Origin: Deltaproteobacteria bacterium
Lineage (GTDB): Bacteria > Desulfobacterota > Syntrophobacteria > BM002
Length of the DNA stretch: 35,830 nt
Direction of reading: 5' to 3'
Assembly: GCA_022340515.1 (NCBI GenBank)
Contig: JAJDNT010000330.1
Span: forward strand, 1 to 35,830
A program made the translations under genes and the position numbers. Shown here piece after piece: positions 1 through 8,137 of this stretch; position 1 is the first letter of the stretch, and each line of letters opens with the position of its first letter. The notes under the pieces were generated by a model, which did not search any database, was not told where the DNA came from, and was given only the letters and a program-made list of their open reading frames with translations.

Positions 1-301
1 CAACGTACATCTGAGCAATCGATATTCACTCTCTCAGCCTCGAGAGGGCCTGCATGAAGATATGGGGCACACTAAAGAGGAATCCTGCCAATAAATAGCG
101 CGAATCATGCGCGTTGTGGAGTAGATTCCCCGTGGCCTATGTCGCTAAAATATTTTTGGGGAAACTCCTGGATAAGGAAATACTTGCAGTACCAAAAATA
201 ACTGACATTGGCATAGGGCATAGAGCATAGGGTGAGAGATACGCTGATGAATTTACTCTATGCTCTATGCTCCATGCCCCATGCTTGAGCGAAATACCCA
301 T
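1..301. other. Leader region with inverted heptamer repeats, no supported gene
   Basis: I see no convincing gene here. Positions 211-231 are three tandem heptamers (GCATAGG, GCATAGA, GCATAGG). Positions 256-283 are four heptamers in the complementary sense (CTCTATG twice, CTCCATG, CCCCATG). The two blocks can pair as a stem with a loop of about 24 bases. The second block abuts the ATP-grasp gene and would be translated into its N-terminus if the earliest in-frame start were used. That is the main reason for choosing the later ATG. Confidence 0.6.
211..283. repeat. Inverted heptamer repeat (GCATAGG / CTCTATG)
   Basis: Two arrays of 7-bp units face each other: 3 units at 211-231 and 4 units at 256-283, mutually complementary. 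The same word family recurs at 1205-1225 and 26304-26365, with relatives at 11351-11434 and 14152-14172. The units are exact in phase but vary at one or two bases. Function is unknown. Confidence 0.8.
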
Positions 302-1102
302 ATGGCTGCAAATAACCAAGCAACGATGCATAAACGAAAAGTCGCTTTGGGAAAAAGACTAAGACATAGCCCTCTTGTGCGGACTCTGGGGTTGCGTCCC
401 AACATAGAGGACTACAGCGAAACTGAGTTGGAGCTCCTGCGCAAAGCGGAAACCATCTACTACCCCAGCAGTCTTTACGAAGACGTATTTCTCGCCCTGG
501 GCAAAAGGGTTTTTCCCGCAAACTTCTATCGCTATATGGGAGATAAGGTCAAGCAAACAGAGCTCTTTATTCTCCTGGGCATCCCCCACCCTCACACCCG
601 ATTTTATGAGGGTGGACACAGAGCCGAAAGAATCTTGAAGGATTTCTCCTATCCCTTTATCGCCAAAATCCCTCGTGGCTCTTCACAGGGAAGAGGCGTT
701 TTTCTAATCCGTAGCCTTGAAGAGCTGCAGCGCTACTTGGAAACTTCTGCTTTGGCCTATATTCAGGAACACCTTCCCATTGACCGTGATCTACGCATAG
801 TCTTGGTGGGAGCCAAGGTGGTACATGCTTATTGGCGTATCGCTCCACCCGGGGAATATCGCAGCAATGTCTCTCTCGGAGGGCGAATATCCTTCCATGA
901 CATCAAAAACGGCCCCCTCCGGTTCGCTGAACAGGTGGCCCGCCTGTGCAAATTTGATGAAGTGGGGCTCGATATTTGCATTTGTCAAGGCAATTATCTG
1001 GTTTTGGAAGCTAACATGGTGTACGGTCTCAAAGGCTTCGAGAAAGCCGGTTTGAACGTCTATGAACTCTTGACAGAACGGGTTTCTGCCGGAACCATTT
1101 GA
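302..1102 (+). CDS. RimK-like ATP-grasp ligase family protein
   Basis: About 266 residues of the ATP-grasp fold, closest in feel to RimK-type carboxylate-amine ligases. What I see: a glycine-rich ATP-binding loop near residues 122-132 (KIPRGSSQGRG), a following QEHLPIDRDLR segment typical of the nucleotide pocket, and a metal-binding E-x-N at about E236/N238 in LEANMVYGLKGFE, which parallels the EVNSSPG.EG motif of RimK. Family members join an amino group to a carboxylate using ATP. The substrate here cannot be read from sequence. I chose ATG 302 because the longer frame from 260 runs through heptamer repeat. ATG 326 is also possible. It stands 160 bp upstream of mltG, so it may be co-transcribed with that gene, but the spacer contains repeats. 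A second, divergent ATP-grasp gene lies at 34589-35521. Confidence 0.8.
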   Translation: MAANNQATMHKRKVALGKRLRHSPLVRTLGLRPNIEDYSETELELLRKAETIYYPSSLYEDVFLALGKRVFPANFYRYMGDKVKQTELFILLGIPHPHTRFYEGGHRAERILKDFSYPFIAKIPRGSSQGRGVFLIRSLEELQRYLETSALAYIQEHLPIDRDLRIVLVGAKVVHAYWRIAPPGEYRSNVSLGGRISFHDIKNGPLRFAEQVARLCKFDEVGLDICICQGNYLVLEANMVYGLKGFEKAGLNVYELLTERVSAGTI

Positions 1103-1167
1103 GGACCTCCCTGGAGCTGGCAACTGGCAGCTGACAGAGGTCGGAGGTCAGACCACAGAGAGTCTTT

Positions 1168-1193
1168 AATTTCGAAATTCGAATTTCGAAATT
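1168..1193. repeat. Perfect 26-bp palindrome
   Basis: The 26 bases read identically on both strands, built from AATTTCGAAATTC and its complement. The element lies in the ATP-grasp/mltG spacer. A related imperfect inverted repeat containing AATTTCGAA words lies at 8138-8298. It could be an operator or an intergenic repeat fragment. The shared wording with the second site favours a repeat. Confidence 0.85.
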
Positions 1194-1204
1194 TTAACCT
1201 TATG

Positions 1205-1225
1205 CTCCATGCTCTATGCCCTTTG
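1205..1225. repeat. Heptamer repeat CTCCATG/CTCTATG/CCCTTTG
   Basis: Three consecutive 7-bp units of the same family as 256-283, about 40 bp before the mltG start. The third unit has drifted (CCCTTTG). Confidence 0.7.
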
Positions 1226-1263
1226 CCTAAGGGATTCTGACTACTGACTCCTTTTATCACTTA

Positions 1264-2307
1264 GTGACAAAAATGTCTGCAACAGCCCCCACAAAATATT
1301 CCCGGAAAAAACGGTTCCACCCCTTCCGGTGGTTCCTCCTCGTTCTTGTAATTGTCTTCCTGTGGCTCACGGCTGATGCATATCGTTTCCTTAGATCTCC
1401 TGCCAGTTCTGAGCCAGAGGCAGTGGTAATAGAAATCCCATCTGGGATGCCCCTTAGAGCCCTGAGCAACTTACTCCAAGAGCGGGGTTTGACTAGTAGC
1501 GCGGAGAGGTTCGGCTGGTTGGTAAGGTTTAAGGGGGCAGCTCGCCGGATAAAGGCTGGTGAGTATAAACTGTCAACTGGACTTCGGCCCGGAGAGTTGC
1601 TTGACAAGATTGTCCGCGGCGAGGTTCTCCTCCACCAGATAACCTTTCCCGAGGGCTACACCATAAAGCAAATGGCAGAACTCCTCGAGTCTCATGACCT
1701 GGCAAAGTCTGACGCCTTCATCGCCGCCGCAAGTAGCCCTGCCTTTGCCCAAGAGTTAAACATTCCCGCTTCTACTTTGGAAGGTTATCTTTTTCCAGAT
1801 ACCTACCAGTTCGCCAAAAACCTCCCAGTAGAAAGTATCTTAAAGGCATTGGTGCAAAGATTCGACCACCACTTTGGGCCAGTCCAGCAAAAGGAAGCTG
1901 ACGATCTCGGGTTAACTCGTCACCAGGTGGTTATTCTAGCCTCAGTGGTTGAAAAGGAAACCTCTGTGGCGGAGGAACGGCCTCTGATCGCTGGGGTGTT
2001 TTTAAATCGACTCAAGAAAGGGATACGACTTCAGAGTGATCCCACGGTGATTTATGGCCTTAAAAATTTCAACGGCAACCTCACTAAGGCCCACCTCGAG
2101 GCCGACACTCCCTATAACACCTACACTAGAAGAGGTTTGCCCGCCGGTCCCATTTGCAATCCTGGGGCTGCATCTATCCAGGCCGTGCTCAATCCAGCCT
2201 CTACTCCCTATTTGTACTTTGTCGCCAAAAAAGATGGGACCCATCATTTCTCCACAAGTCTGGCGGAACATAACGCGGCCGTTTTGCGCCACCAAAAAAG
2301 GCGATAA
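1264..2307 (+). CDS. mltG: Endolytic murein transglycosylase MltG (YceG-like)
   Basis: MltG cleaves nascent glycan strands at the outer face of the inner membrane and is thought to end glycan polymerisation. The 347-residue length is usual. Visible features are a basic N-terminus, one membrane anchor at about residues 22-40 (FLLVLVIVFLWL), and the YceG domain with YLFPDTYQF. The SVVEKET signature holds the catalytic glutamate (E230, equivalent to E. coli E218). The run from LQSDPTVIYGL to TPYNTYTRRGLPAGPICNPG is strongly conserved in the family. Start: GTG 1264 or ATG 1273; neither has a clear Shine-Dalgarno sequence. It lies just before the mraZ promoter, so it borders the division cluster without being in its main operon. 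Confidence 0.95.
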   Translation: MTKMSATAPTKYSRKKRFHPFRWFLLVLVIVFLWLTADAYRFLRSPASSEPEAVVIEIPSGMPLRALSNLLQERGLTSSAERFGWLVRFKGAARRIKAGEYKLSTGLRPGELLDKIVRGEVLLHQITFPEGYTIKQMAELLESHDLAKSDAFIAAASSPAFAQELNIPASTLEGYLFPDTYQFAKNLPVESILKALVQRFDHHFGPVQQKEADDLGLTRHQVVILASVVEKETSVAEERPLIAGVFLNRLKKGIRLQSDPTVIYGLKNFNGNLTKAHLEADTPYNTYTRRGLPAGPICNPGAASIQAVLNPASTPYLYFVAKKDGTHHFSTSLAEHNAAVLRHQKRR

Positions 2308-2443
2308 GAATTGATCTCTATCCCCTTGCCCTTTAGACACATAATGTAGTTGTTTGCTGGATAAATTTTCTATATATTGATATTTGTTTGCATATGTTAA
2401 ATTCACTCAAGAAACCTCTAATCGGTTGATTTTCTTTTTTAAG

Positions 2444-2472
2444 TTGACATTCATTGTTTAGAACTGTATAAA
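2444..2472 (+). promoter_or_regulatory. Sigma-70-type promoter of the mraZ/dcw operon
   Basis: The -35 hexamer TTGACA (2444-2449) is separated by exactly 17 bp from the -10 hexamer TATAAA (2467-2472). This is a near-consensus housekeeping promoter. Transcription would begin at about 2479, inside the MraZ box array and roughly 55 bp before the mraZ ATG. Confidence 0.8.
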
Positions 2473-2510
2473 GGGTGTCAATAAGTGGGTAAAAGTGGTC
2501 ATAAGTGTCA
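2471..2510 (+). promoter_or_regulatory. MraZ operator: four direct repeats at 10-bp pitch
   Basis: GTG triplets occur exactly every 10 bp (2475, 2485, 2495, 2505) within units resembling AAGTGGGT / AAGTGGTC / AAGTGTCA. MraZ proteins are known to bind TGGG-type direct repeats with helical-turn spacing upstream of their own gene. The array overlaps the predicted transcription start and the edge of the -10 box. Bound MraZ would therefore be expected to block initiation (inference). Confidence 0.8.
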
Positions 2511-2534
2511 ATTCTGTAACTTCATGGAGTCCAC

Positions 2535-2975
2535 ATGTTCAGGGGTCGCTCCATACATACCCTGGATGCAAAGGGACGTATCCGCATTCCTACACGGTTT
2601 CGAGACACTCTCAAAGCCCGTTATGACGACCGCTTAGTCATCACCAACCTCGACCGCTGCCTGATTGCCTATCCTTTACAAGAGTGGGAAATAATAGAAG
2701 AAAAGCTAGGGTCACTGTCTCTGGTTCGTCAGGACGTCAAGGCCTTTCAGCGGTTTTTTATTTCCGGCGCCACCGAATGCAGCTTCGACAAACAAGGACG
2801 AATTTTAATTCCCCAAACCCTGCGGGAACACGCATCCTTGGAGCGAGAGGTGGTACTGGCAGGGATGCTCAGAAGCTTCGAGGTGTGGAGTAAGGACTTG
2901 TGGGATGAAGAAATCAAGCGAGCCCATGATAATTTTGCCGAAATTACCACGACCCTAGCGGAGCTTGGAATCTAA
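2535..2975 (+). CDS. mraZ: Transcriptional regulator MraZ
   Basis: MraZ is the DNA-binding autoregulator at the head of dcw clusters and acts as a ring-shaped multimer on repeats before its own gene. At 146 residues the length is standard. Two SpoVT-AbrB-type swapped-hairpin domains are visible, each with the family D-x-x-x-R motif: DAKGR at 11-15 and DKQGR at 85-89. ATG 2535 is preceded by GGAG at 2526-2529. It is the first gene after the 2444-2472 promoter and its operator. A 319-bp spacer with a large inverted repeat separates it from rsmH, which is unusual because the two genes are commonly tightly linked. Confidence 0.97.
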   Translation: MFRGRSIHTLDAKGRIRIPTRFRDTLKARYDDRLVITNLDRCLIAYPLQEWEIIEEKLGSLSLVRQDVKAFQRFFISGATECSFDKQGRILIPQTLREHASLEREVVLAGMLRSFEVWSKDLWDEEIKRAHDNFAEITTTLAELGI

Positions 2976-3294
2976 TAATTAAGCAAAGAAAGATTCTTTG
3001 AAAATTATTTACCTCTTCCTCTCCTTCCCGGCGAGAGCCTTAGAAGGGAGAGTAAGCGGCACGGACAAACGGAGGCGCGGCGGCGCGGAGGGACTTAAAC
3101 CATCAAAGAAAGGATTATGGCGGGTGAAGACAACAGGGGCTTCACGGACCAAAAAAGATGAACAGCGCAGCAGACAATTTTTTGCCGCGCCGCCGCGTTT
3201 CCGTTTGTCCACTTCAACCTAGATAACCCTTACTTGGGTAGGGAACCATTTTGTAAATTGCCCCGCATCGCCCCATCCGATGAGGGGTTAAAAT
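2976..3294. other. mraZ-rsmH spacer carrying a long inverted repeat
   Basis: No gene is supported. Two overlapping open frames on opposite strands (about 2998-3222) simply read the GC-rich palindrome. The spacer contains the inverted repeat at 3063-3210, then a purine-rich GAGGGG at 3282-3287 that can serve as the rsmH ribosome binding site. Confidence 0.6.
3063..3210. repeat. Long imperfect inverted repeat (26-bp arms)
   Basis: The arms at 3063-3088 and 3185-3210 are complementary at 24 of 26 positions, separated by 96 bp. Arm wording is GGACAAACGG followed by GCGCGGCGGCGCGG. A looser palindrome with similar words (ACGGAGACGCGG) lies after the radical SAM gene at 20626-20701. It could act as an RNA hairpin between mraZ and rsmH, or be a small mobile or REP-like element. 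Confidence 0.85.
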
Positions 3295-4317
3295 TTGGGA
3301 TTCATATGCCCGGTGGTGAGCGTGTCACAGCAGCAGGAGCACAAGCCAGTTCTCCTCAGCGAGGTCATTGAATATCTGCGCTGTACTCCGGGAAAGCTAT
3401 TTGTGGATGGCACTGTAGGTGGTGGTGGCCACGCACGGGCCATCCTGGAAAAAACAGCGCCTGACGGCCGGCTGATCGGCATAGATTGGGACGAGGAGGC
3501 TTTGGTTAAGGCGCGCTTTAACCTGCAGTCTTACGAGGAGCGACTGGTCCTGGTTCGGGAGAACTTCGCCTTCATTGGCTCGGTCTTGGCGCGCTTGCAT
3601 ATACAGGAAGTGGACGGCATCCTCCTAGACCTCGGACTCTCTTCTTTTCAGGTGGATGAGGCCGAAAGGGGATTCAGCTTCGGCCTGGCTGGCCCTTTGG
3701 ATATGCGCATGGACACCAGGCAGAAGCGCAATGCAGCTCACTTGGTCAACACTTTGGGCGAGGACGAGCTGGCTGAAATAATCTGGAATTTCGGCGAGGA
3801 ACGGTGGCATCGAAGAATCGCCCGTCACATTGTCAGGGCCAGAAACGAGGAGGCCATAGAAACCACCGATCGTTTGGCCCGAGTGGTTTGTAAAGCTATT
3901 CCGGCAAGTAAGAGATCCAGGCAGCGACATCCGGCCACTCGCACTTTTCAAGCCTTACGATTGGCGGTGAACCGGGAACTCGATCACCTCCAAACCTTCC
4001 TTCAGGGAGCTCTAGACTGGCTCAAACCTGGTGGCCGACTAGCTATTATTTCTTTTCATTCCCTGGAGGATCGGTTGGTAAAGCAAACTTTCGTCCAGTG
4101 GGCCCGATCATGTCGCTGCCCGCCTCGCTCGCCCATCTGCCAATGTGAGGGTAGGCCTCTGGTGCGGCTAGTTAACAAAAAGCCAGTGGTGCCAGGCAAA
4201 TTAGAGATAAAGACAAACCCCAGAGCTAGGAGTGGCCGCCTCCGGGTGGTGGAAAAGCAAAAGTTGCATGAGCAAGAAGAGCAAAAAAAAGTCAGCCAAA
4301 AAAAAGACAGTGCCTAA
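3295..4317 (+). CDS. rsmH: 16S rRNA (cytosine(1402)-N(4))-methyltransferase RsmH
   Basis: RsmH (MraW) transfers a methyl group from S-adenosylmethionine to N4 of C1402 in the ribosomal P site. At 340 residues the length is slightly above average. The SAM-binding loop VDGTVGGGGHA lies at about 37-47. Later family blocks include DLGLSSFQVDEAERGFS, PLDMRMD, FQALRLAVNREL and ISFHSLEDRLVK. There is a cysteine cluster CRCPPRSPICQC near the C-terminus. The start is inferred as TTG 3295, with GAGGGG 8 bases upstream. GTG 3313, 3316 or 3322 are alternatives. Its 3' end overlaps the ftsL start. Confidence 0.96.
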   Translation: MGFICPVVSVSQQQEHKPVLLSEVIEYLRCTPGKLFVDGTVGGGGHARAILEKTAPDGRLIGIDWDEEALVKARFNLQSYEERLVLVRENFAFIGSVLARLHIQEVDGILLDLGLSSFQVDEAERGFSFGLAGPLDMRMDTRQKRNAAHLVNTLGEDELAEIIWNFGEERWHRRIARHIVRARNEEAIETTDRLARVVCKAIPASKRSRQRHPATRTFQALRLAVNRELDHLQTFLQGALDWLKPGGRLAIISFHSLEDRLVKQTFVQWARSCRCPPRSPICQCEGRPLVRLVNKKPVVPGKLEIKTNPRARSGRLRVVEKQKLHEQEEQKKVSQKKDSA

Positions 4318-4588
4318 CTGGAGACGGAGGAGGCTAACTACTGCAATTGCCATTTTTGTTTGGCTCTTGTTAAGCGGTTTTGGCTATGTCTGGTGTCGAG
4401 TTCAGGTTGTGGAACTTGGCTATCAGCTATCAGACAGCCACCAGCTCCACAGCCGGCTAATGAATGACAACAAAAAGCTCCACCTGGAACTGGCCCGACT
4501 CAAAGCTCCTGAGAGAGTGCAGCGCATCGCCATTGAGCAGCTGGGTCTCAAACAACCAACCAAGGACCAAATTGTGGTGCTGCAATGA
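4268..4588 (+). CDS. ftsL: Cell division protein FtsL (FtsL/DivIC-like)
   Basis: FtsL is a small bitopic membrane protein that bridges FtsQ/FtsB to the FtsW-FtsI synthase. From ATG 4268 the protein is 106 residues. It has a very basic cytoplasmic tail (SKKSKKKSAKKK), one membrane helix (about TTAIAIFVWLLLSGFGYVW), then a coiled-coil-like stretch and the family ending APERVQRIAIEQLGL. The frame is open further upstream to 4232, but the first codons there are read from within rsmH. The gene overlaps rsmH by 50 bp and ftsI by an ATGA, showing tight translational coupling. Sequence in this family is poorly conserved, so the name rests on topology, size and position. Confidence 0.85.
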   Translation: MSKKSKKKSAKKKTVPNWRRRRLTTAIAIFVWLLLSGFGYVWCRVQVVELGYQLSDSHQLHSRLMNDNKKLHLELARLKAPERVQRIAIEQLGLKQPTKDQIVVLQ

Positions 4589-6582
4589 CAGCAAAATCAC
4601 CATCAAATAGTCCCACGGTTCGCTGGATACGCTTCCGCCTCCTTCTCATAACCGGAGGTTTGCTTTGTGCCTTCCTCTTGTTGATCGCTCGGAGCTTTCA
4701 GATTCAGTTTTTCCAAAGGCAGGACTGGGCCGATTTTGCCAAAAAACAGATCCAGAGAAACCTCCGTCTTGAACCACTGAGAGGAGACATCTATGACCGG
4801 AACGGTCAAGAGCTGGCTGTTAGCATAGAGATGGAATCCCTTGCTGCCAATCCTCGCATGATAGAGAATCCCCGAGCCACTGCCCGGCAACTTTCAAAAG
4901 TAATTCAAATCCCAGCGGCGAGCCTCGCTAAAAAACTTCGCCAAAAGCGCGCTTTTGTATGGCTAAGACATTATCTCTCGCCTCGCCAAGCTGATGCCGT
5001 TCGGGCCCTTAATATCAAGGGAATGCATTTCGTCAAGGAAAATCGCCGTTATTACCCGAACGTAGAACTTGCAGGCCACGTAATTGGATTTGTTGGCCTA
5101 GACCACATAGGATTGGAAGGGCTGGAGGTTGCCCAAGATCTTCTCTTGCGCGGTCACTCTGGCACCCTTCCTGGAGCCAAAGACGCCCGGGGTCAGATAA
5201 TTTACACTCACGGCCTTCCAGATGAATCTCGCCCCCTTGGATATAGTGTACGGTTAACCCTGGACAAACGCATTCAGTACATTGCTGAAAGAGAACTAAA
5301 AAGTACAGTGAATGATTTCGAGGCCAAGGGCGGTATGACCGTGGTACTGCAGCCCCAATCTGGGGAGATCTTGGCCATGAGTGTGTTCCCAACATTCAAC
5401 CCAAACTCTTTTTCATCTTACGGGCCATCGGTTTGGCGCAATCGAGCAGTAACTGATGCCTTCGAGCCTGGCTCCACTTTCAAGATATTTTTGGCTGCGG
5501 CCGCCTTGGAAGAAGGCTTGGTCCATCCAAATGACCTTTTTTATTGCGAGCAAGGCAAATATAGGATTTTAAACCACACCGTCCACGATCTGAAAAAATT
5601 CGGCTGGCTTTCCCTGGCGCAGATACTCCGCTTCTCCAGCAATATAGGGGCCGTCAAGGTCGCAGAGAAGCTCGGCCCCAACCGCTTTTACCACTACATT
5701 CGCGCTTTCGGCTTTGGTGCGCCCACATCGATTGGCTTGCCGGGAGAAACCACCGGCCTCATACGTCCGCCTGATGAGTGGACCCCGGTAGATCTCGCTG
5801 CCGCCGGCTTTGGCCAAAGCCTTTCTGTATCTGCTATCCAACTTGCCATGGCTTTAGGGGCTGTTGCCAACGATGGCCTTCTTATGCGTCCCCTGCTCGT
5901 CAAAGAAGTGCTGGACGGGCAAGGGCGAGTGGTAAGGGAAAATAAGCCCAGGGTGGTGCGGAGAGTAATAAGTGCGGATACTGCCGGAAAAATGAAGGGA
6001 TTGCTTGCTGACGTGCTCAAGCCCGACGGAACCGGTGCGCGAGCCGCTCTCGCCCAATATCAGGCGGCTGGCAAAACCGGTACTGCTCAAAACAGTAATC
6101 GTCAAAGCGGCGGTTATTCAGATGATCGGTACACTTCCTCTTTTGTCGGCTTCGCACCGGTAAGTGACCCCAAAATCCTAGTTGTGGTGGTGGTCAACGA
6201 ACCTCAAAAGGGATTTCATGGTGGGGTTGTGGCAGCTCCAACCTTCCGTCGCATTGCCCAGCAGGCCCTCCATGCTCTGAAAGTGCCGCCGGAGAGGATA
6301 AAAGAAAAATCAGAAAAAGTTGTCTCCTTTGACGATGGTATACCATCACAACCGTCACTCGTAGCCCTACAGCCGGTGGCCTTTAGTCGGACAAAATATA
6401 ACCAAGCCATGGTGATGCCCGATCTCACTGGCCTTAGCCTCAGAGCCGCGCTGAATCGACTGAAAGATTTTGCTGGTTCGCTGGACATTCACGGAAGTGG
6501 CAGAGTAGTAGGACAGAATCCTGAACCGGGCAGGAATCTCAGCACGGTTGACTCCTGCAGTCTTATCTTGGCTGCAGATTAG
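4585..6582 (+). CDS. ftsI: Septal peptidoglycan transpeptidase FtsI/PBP3 with C-terminal PASTA domain
   Basis: A class B penicillin-binding protein that cross-links septal peptidoglycan in the periplasm with FtsW. Order of parts in 665 residues: a membrane anchor near 14-38, a PBP dimerisation domain (DIYDRNGQELAVS), and a transpeptidase domain with all three active-site motifs. These are S297-T-F-K300, S351-S-N353 and K497-T-G-T. The last 60 or so residues (from VMPDLTGLSLRAALNRL) are a single PASTA domain, a fold that in other bacteria contacts muropeptides or beta-lactams. PASTA tails are absent from gammaproteobacterial FtsI and are common in Gram-positives and some deltaproteobacterial lineages. 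It overlaps ftsL by 4 bp and is followed directly by murE. Confidence 0.96.
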   Translation: MTAKSPSNSPTVRWIRFRLLLITGGLLCAFLLLIARSFQIQFFQRQDWADFAKKQIQRNLRLEPLRGDIYDRNGQELAVSIEMESLAANPRMIENPRATARQLSKVIQIPAASLAKKLRQKRAFVWLRHYLSPRQADAVRALNIKGMHFVKENRRYYPNVELAGHVIGFVGLDHIGLEGLEVAQDLLLRGHSGTLPGAKDARGQIIYTHGLPDESRPLGYSVRLTLDKRIQYIAERELKSTVNDFEAKGGMTVVLQPQSGEILAMSVFPTFNPNSFSSYGPSVWRNRAVTDAFEPGSTFKIFLAAAALEEGLVHPNDLFYCEQGKYRILNHTVHDLKKFGWLSLAQILRFSSNIGAVKVAEKLGPNRFYHYIRAFGFGAPTSIGLPGETTGLIRPPDEWTPVDLAAAGFGQSLSVSAIQLAMALGAVANDGLLMRPLLVKEVLDGQGRVVRENKPRVVRRVISADTAGKMKGLLADVLKPDGTGARAALAQYQAAGKTGTAQNSNRQSGGYSDDRYTSSFVGFAPVSDPKILVVVVVNEPQKGFHGGVVAAPTFRRIAQQALHALKVPPERIKEKSEKVVSFDDGIPSQPSLVALQPVAFSRTKYNQAMVMPDLTGLSLRAALNRLKDFAGSLDIHGSGRVVGQNPEPGRNLSTVDSCSLILAAD

Positions 6583-6592
6583 GGAGCAAACA

Positions 6593-8131
6593 TTGCTGTT
6601 GCAGAACCTGATTCAGGGTCTTACCGTTCTTAAGCTACACGGCAACGTGGAACGTGAGGTCCGTGCCATTACCTATCATAGCGCCCAAGCCTCTGAGGAT
6701 AGTCTCTTTGTAGCAATTAAAGGAACTCAAAGCGACGGTCATAATTTTGTTGAGCAAGCCATTGACCGGGGTTGTCAAATCGTGGTTGTGGAAAAGCCGC
6801 TGGACCCTATGCCCGAGGTAACTATTATTGAGGTTGACAATAGCAGGGCAGCTCTAGCCCAACTTGCCAACCGTTTCTTCGGTTTCCCCTCCCACAGCCT
6901 CACGGTCATAGGCATCACTGGGACCAATGGTAAAACCACTACAACCTATTTACTGGAGTCCATTCTCGCAGCTTGCGGCCTGAAGGCGGGAGTAATAGGT
7001 ACGGTGGACGTTCGCTACCCTGGTTATATGCAGCCAGCATCGGTAACCACACCTGAATCAGTGGATCTGCAGCGCATCCTCAGGGAAATGCTGGACGCGG
7101 GGGTAACCCACGTGGTGCTCGAAGCTACTTCCCATGCCCTCGACATGCACCGCGTGGACGGGACCCGATTTGCCGTTGGCCTTTTCACCAATTTATCCCA
7201 GGACCATTTAGACTATCACCGCACCATGGGAGAGTATTTTGCCGCTAAAAGCAGACTATTTTCCCATATCCTGCAAGAAGAAACTGAAACGCCAGCCCTT
7301 GCAGTAATCAATACGGATGATCTGTGGTGCGAAAAACTTTTCGCCCTAATCGACGGTCCCGTCCTCCGTTTTGGTCTTTCAGATGATGCAGAAATAAAGG
7401 CCGAGGAAGTCAGGTGCGATTTTTCAGGCATCCGAGCCCTCATTCGAACTCCCAGGGGTGAGCTTCAGGTACACTCTCCCCTGCTCGGTCGGCTCAACCT
7501 GTACAATCTCCTCGCCGCCACAGCCGTGGCAGTGGGACTTGGTTTGCCCCTCGAATCCATTGCCTCAGGCCAGAAAACCTTGGCCAGGGTTCCGGGAAGA
7601 CTAGAGAACATTCCCAACCATGTGGGGGTGCACGTACTGGTTGATTATGCTCACACTCCCGATGCCCTGGAAAAGGCGCTAAGCTCCTTGAGAGAACTCC
7701 ATTCTGGAAGGATTATCTGCGTATTCGGCTGCGGCGGCGATCGAGATAGAGGTAAGCGTCCTCTCATGGGAGAGGCTGCAGCTCAGAGGGCTGACCTGGT
7801 GATTATTACCTCGGACAATCCAAGAAGTGAGGTGCCAGAGGCTATCATGGCTGATATTGAGGCCGGTGTTCGGGACCAAGGTCTCCCCTTTTTCTCTTCT
7901 CTCGCCCAGTGCGGGGGCAATTGCAAGCGTGGCTACACCATGTTGGTAGACCGGGGCGAAGCTATTCGCATGGCCATTGATTACGCCGCCGAAGGGGATG
8001 TGGTTTATATCGGTGGCAAGGGTCATGAGAACTACCAGATTCTCGGTAACAAGCGGGTGGATTTTGACGATCGCACCGTGGCTGCCAAGGCACTCGAACG
8101 ACGCAAACAAAAGGAGCGAGGTAAACAATAG
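6593..8131 (+). CDS. murE: UDP-N-acetylmuramoyl-L-alanyl-D-glutamate--2,6-diaminopimelate ligase MurE
   Basis: MurE adds the third stem-peptide residue to UDP-MurNAc-L-Ala-D-Glu, using ATP in the cytoplasm. The P-loop GTNGKTTTT is at about 110-117. The amino-acid-selecting motif D408-N-P-R411 marks meso-diaminopimelate as substrate; the next residues are SEVP where SEDP or similar is usual. The C-terminal KGHENYQ block is intact. I place the start at TTG 6593, because AGGGAG lies 6 bases upstream and the longer frame (TTG 6548) runs back into ftsI. This gives 512 residues and a 10-bp gap after ftsI. ATG is not available near the N-terminus. Confidence 0.96.
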   Translation: MLLQNLIQGLTVLKLHGNVEREVRAITYHSAQASEDSLFVAIKGTQSDGHNFVEQAIDRGCQIVVVEKPLDPMPEVTIIEVDNSRAALAQLANRFFGFPSHSLTVIGITGTNGKTTTTYLLESILAACGLKAGVIGTVDVRYPGYMQPASVTTPESVDLQRILREMLDAGVTHVVLEATSHALDMHRVDGTRFAVGLFTNLSQDHLDYHRTMGEYFAAKSRLFSHILQEETETPALAVINTDDLWCEKLFALIDGPVLRFGLSDDAEIKAEEVRCDFSGIRALIRTPRGELQVHSPLLGRLNLYNLLAATAVAVGLGLPLESIASGQKTLARVPGRLENIPNHVGVHVLVDYAHTPDALEKALSSLRELHSGRIICVFGCGGDRDRGKRPLMGEAAAQRADLVIITSDNPRSEVPEAIMADIEAGVRDQGLPFFSSLAQCGGNCKRGYTMLVDRGEAIRMAIDYAAEGDVVYIGGKGHENYQILGNKRVDFDDRTVAAKALERRKQKERGKQ

Positions 8132-8137
8132 ATGGTA

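Noticed and set aside
2-94. Open frame at the window edge that could be the 3' end of an upstream gene
   Set aside because: Only 30 codons (ending HTKEESCQ) with no recognisable motif; frames of this length occur by chance.
2998-3222. Open frames on both strands through the mraZ-rsmH spacer
   Set aside because: They read the GC-rich inverted repeat, have repetitive low-complexity products and no ribosome binding site.
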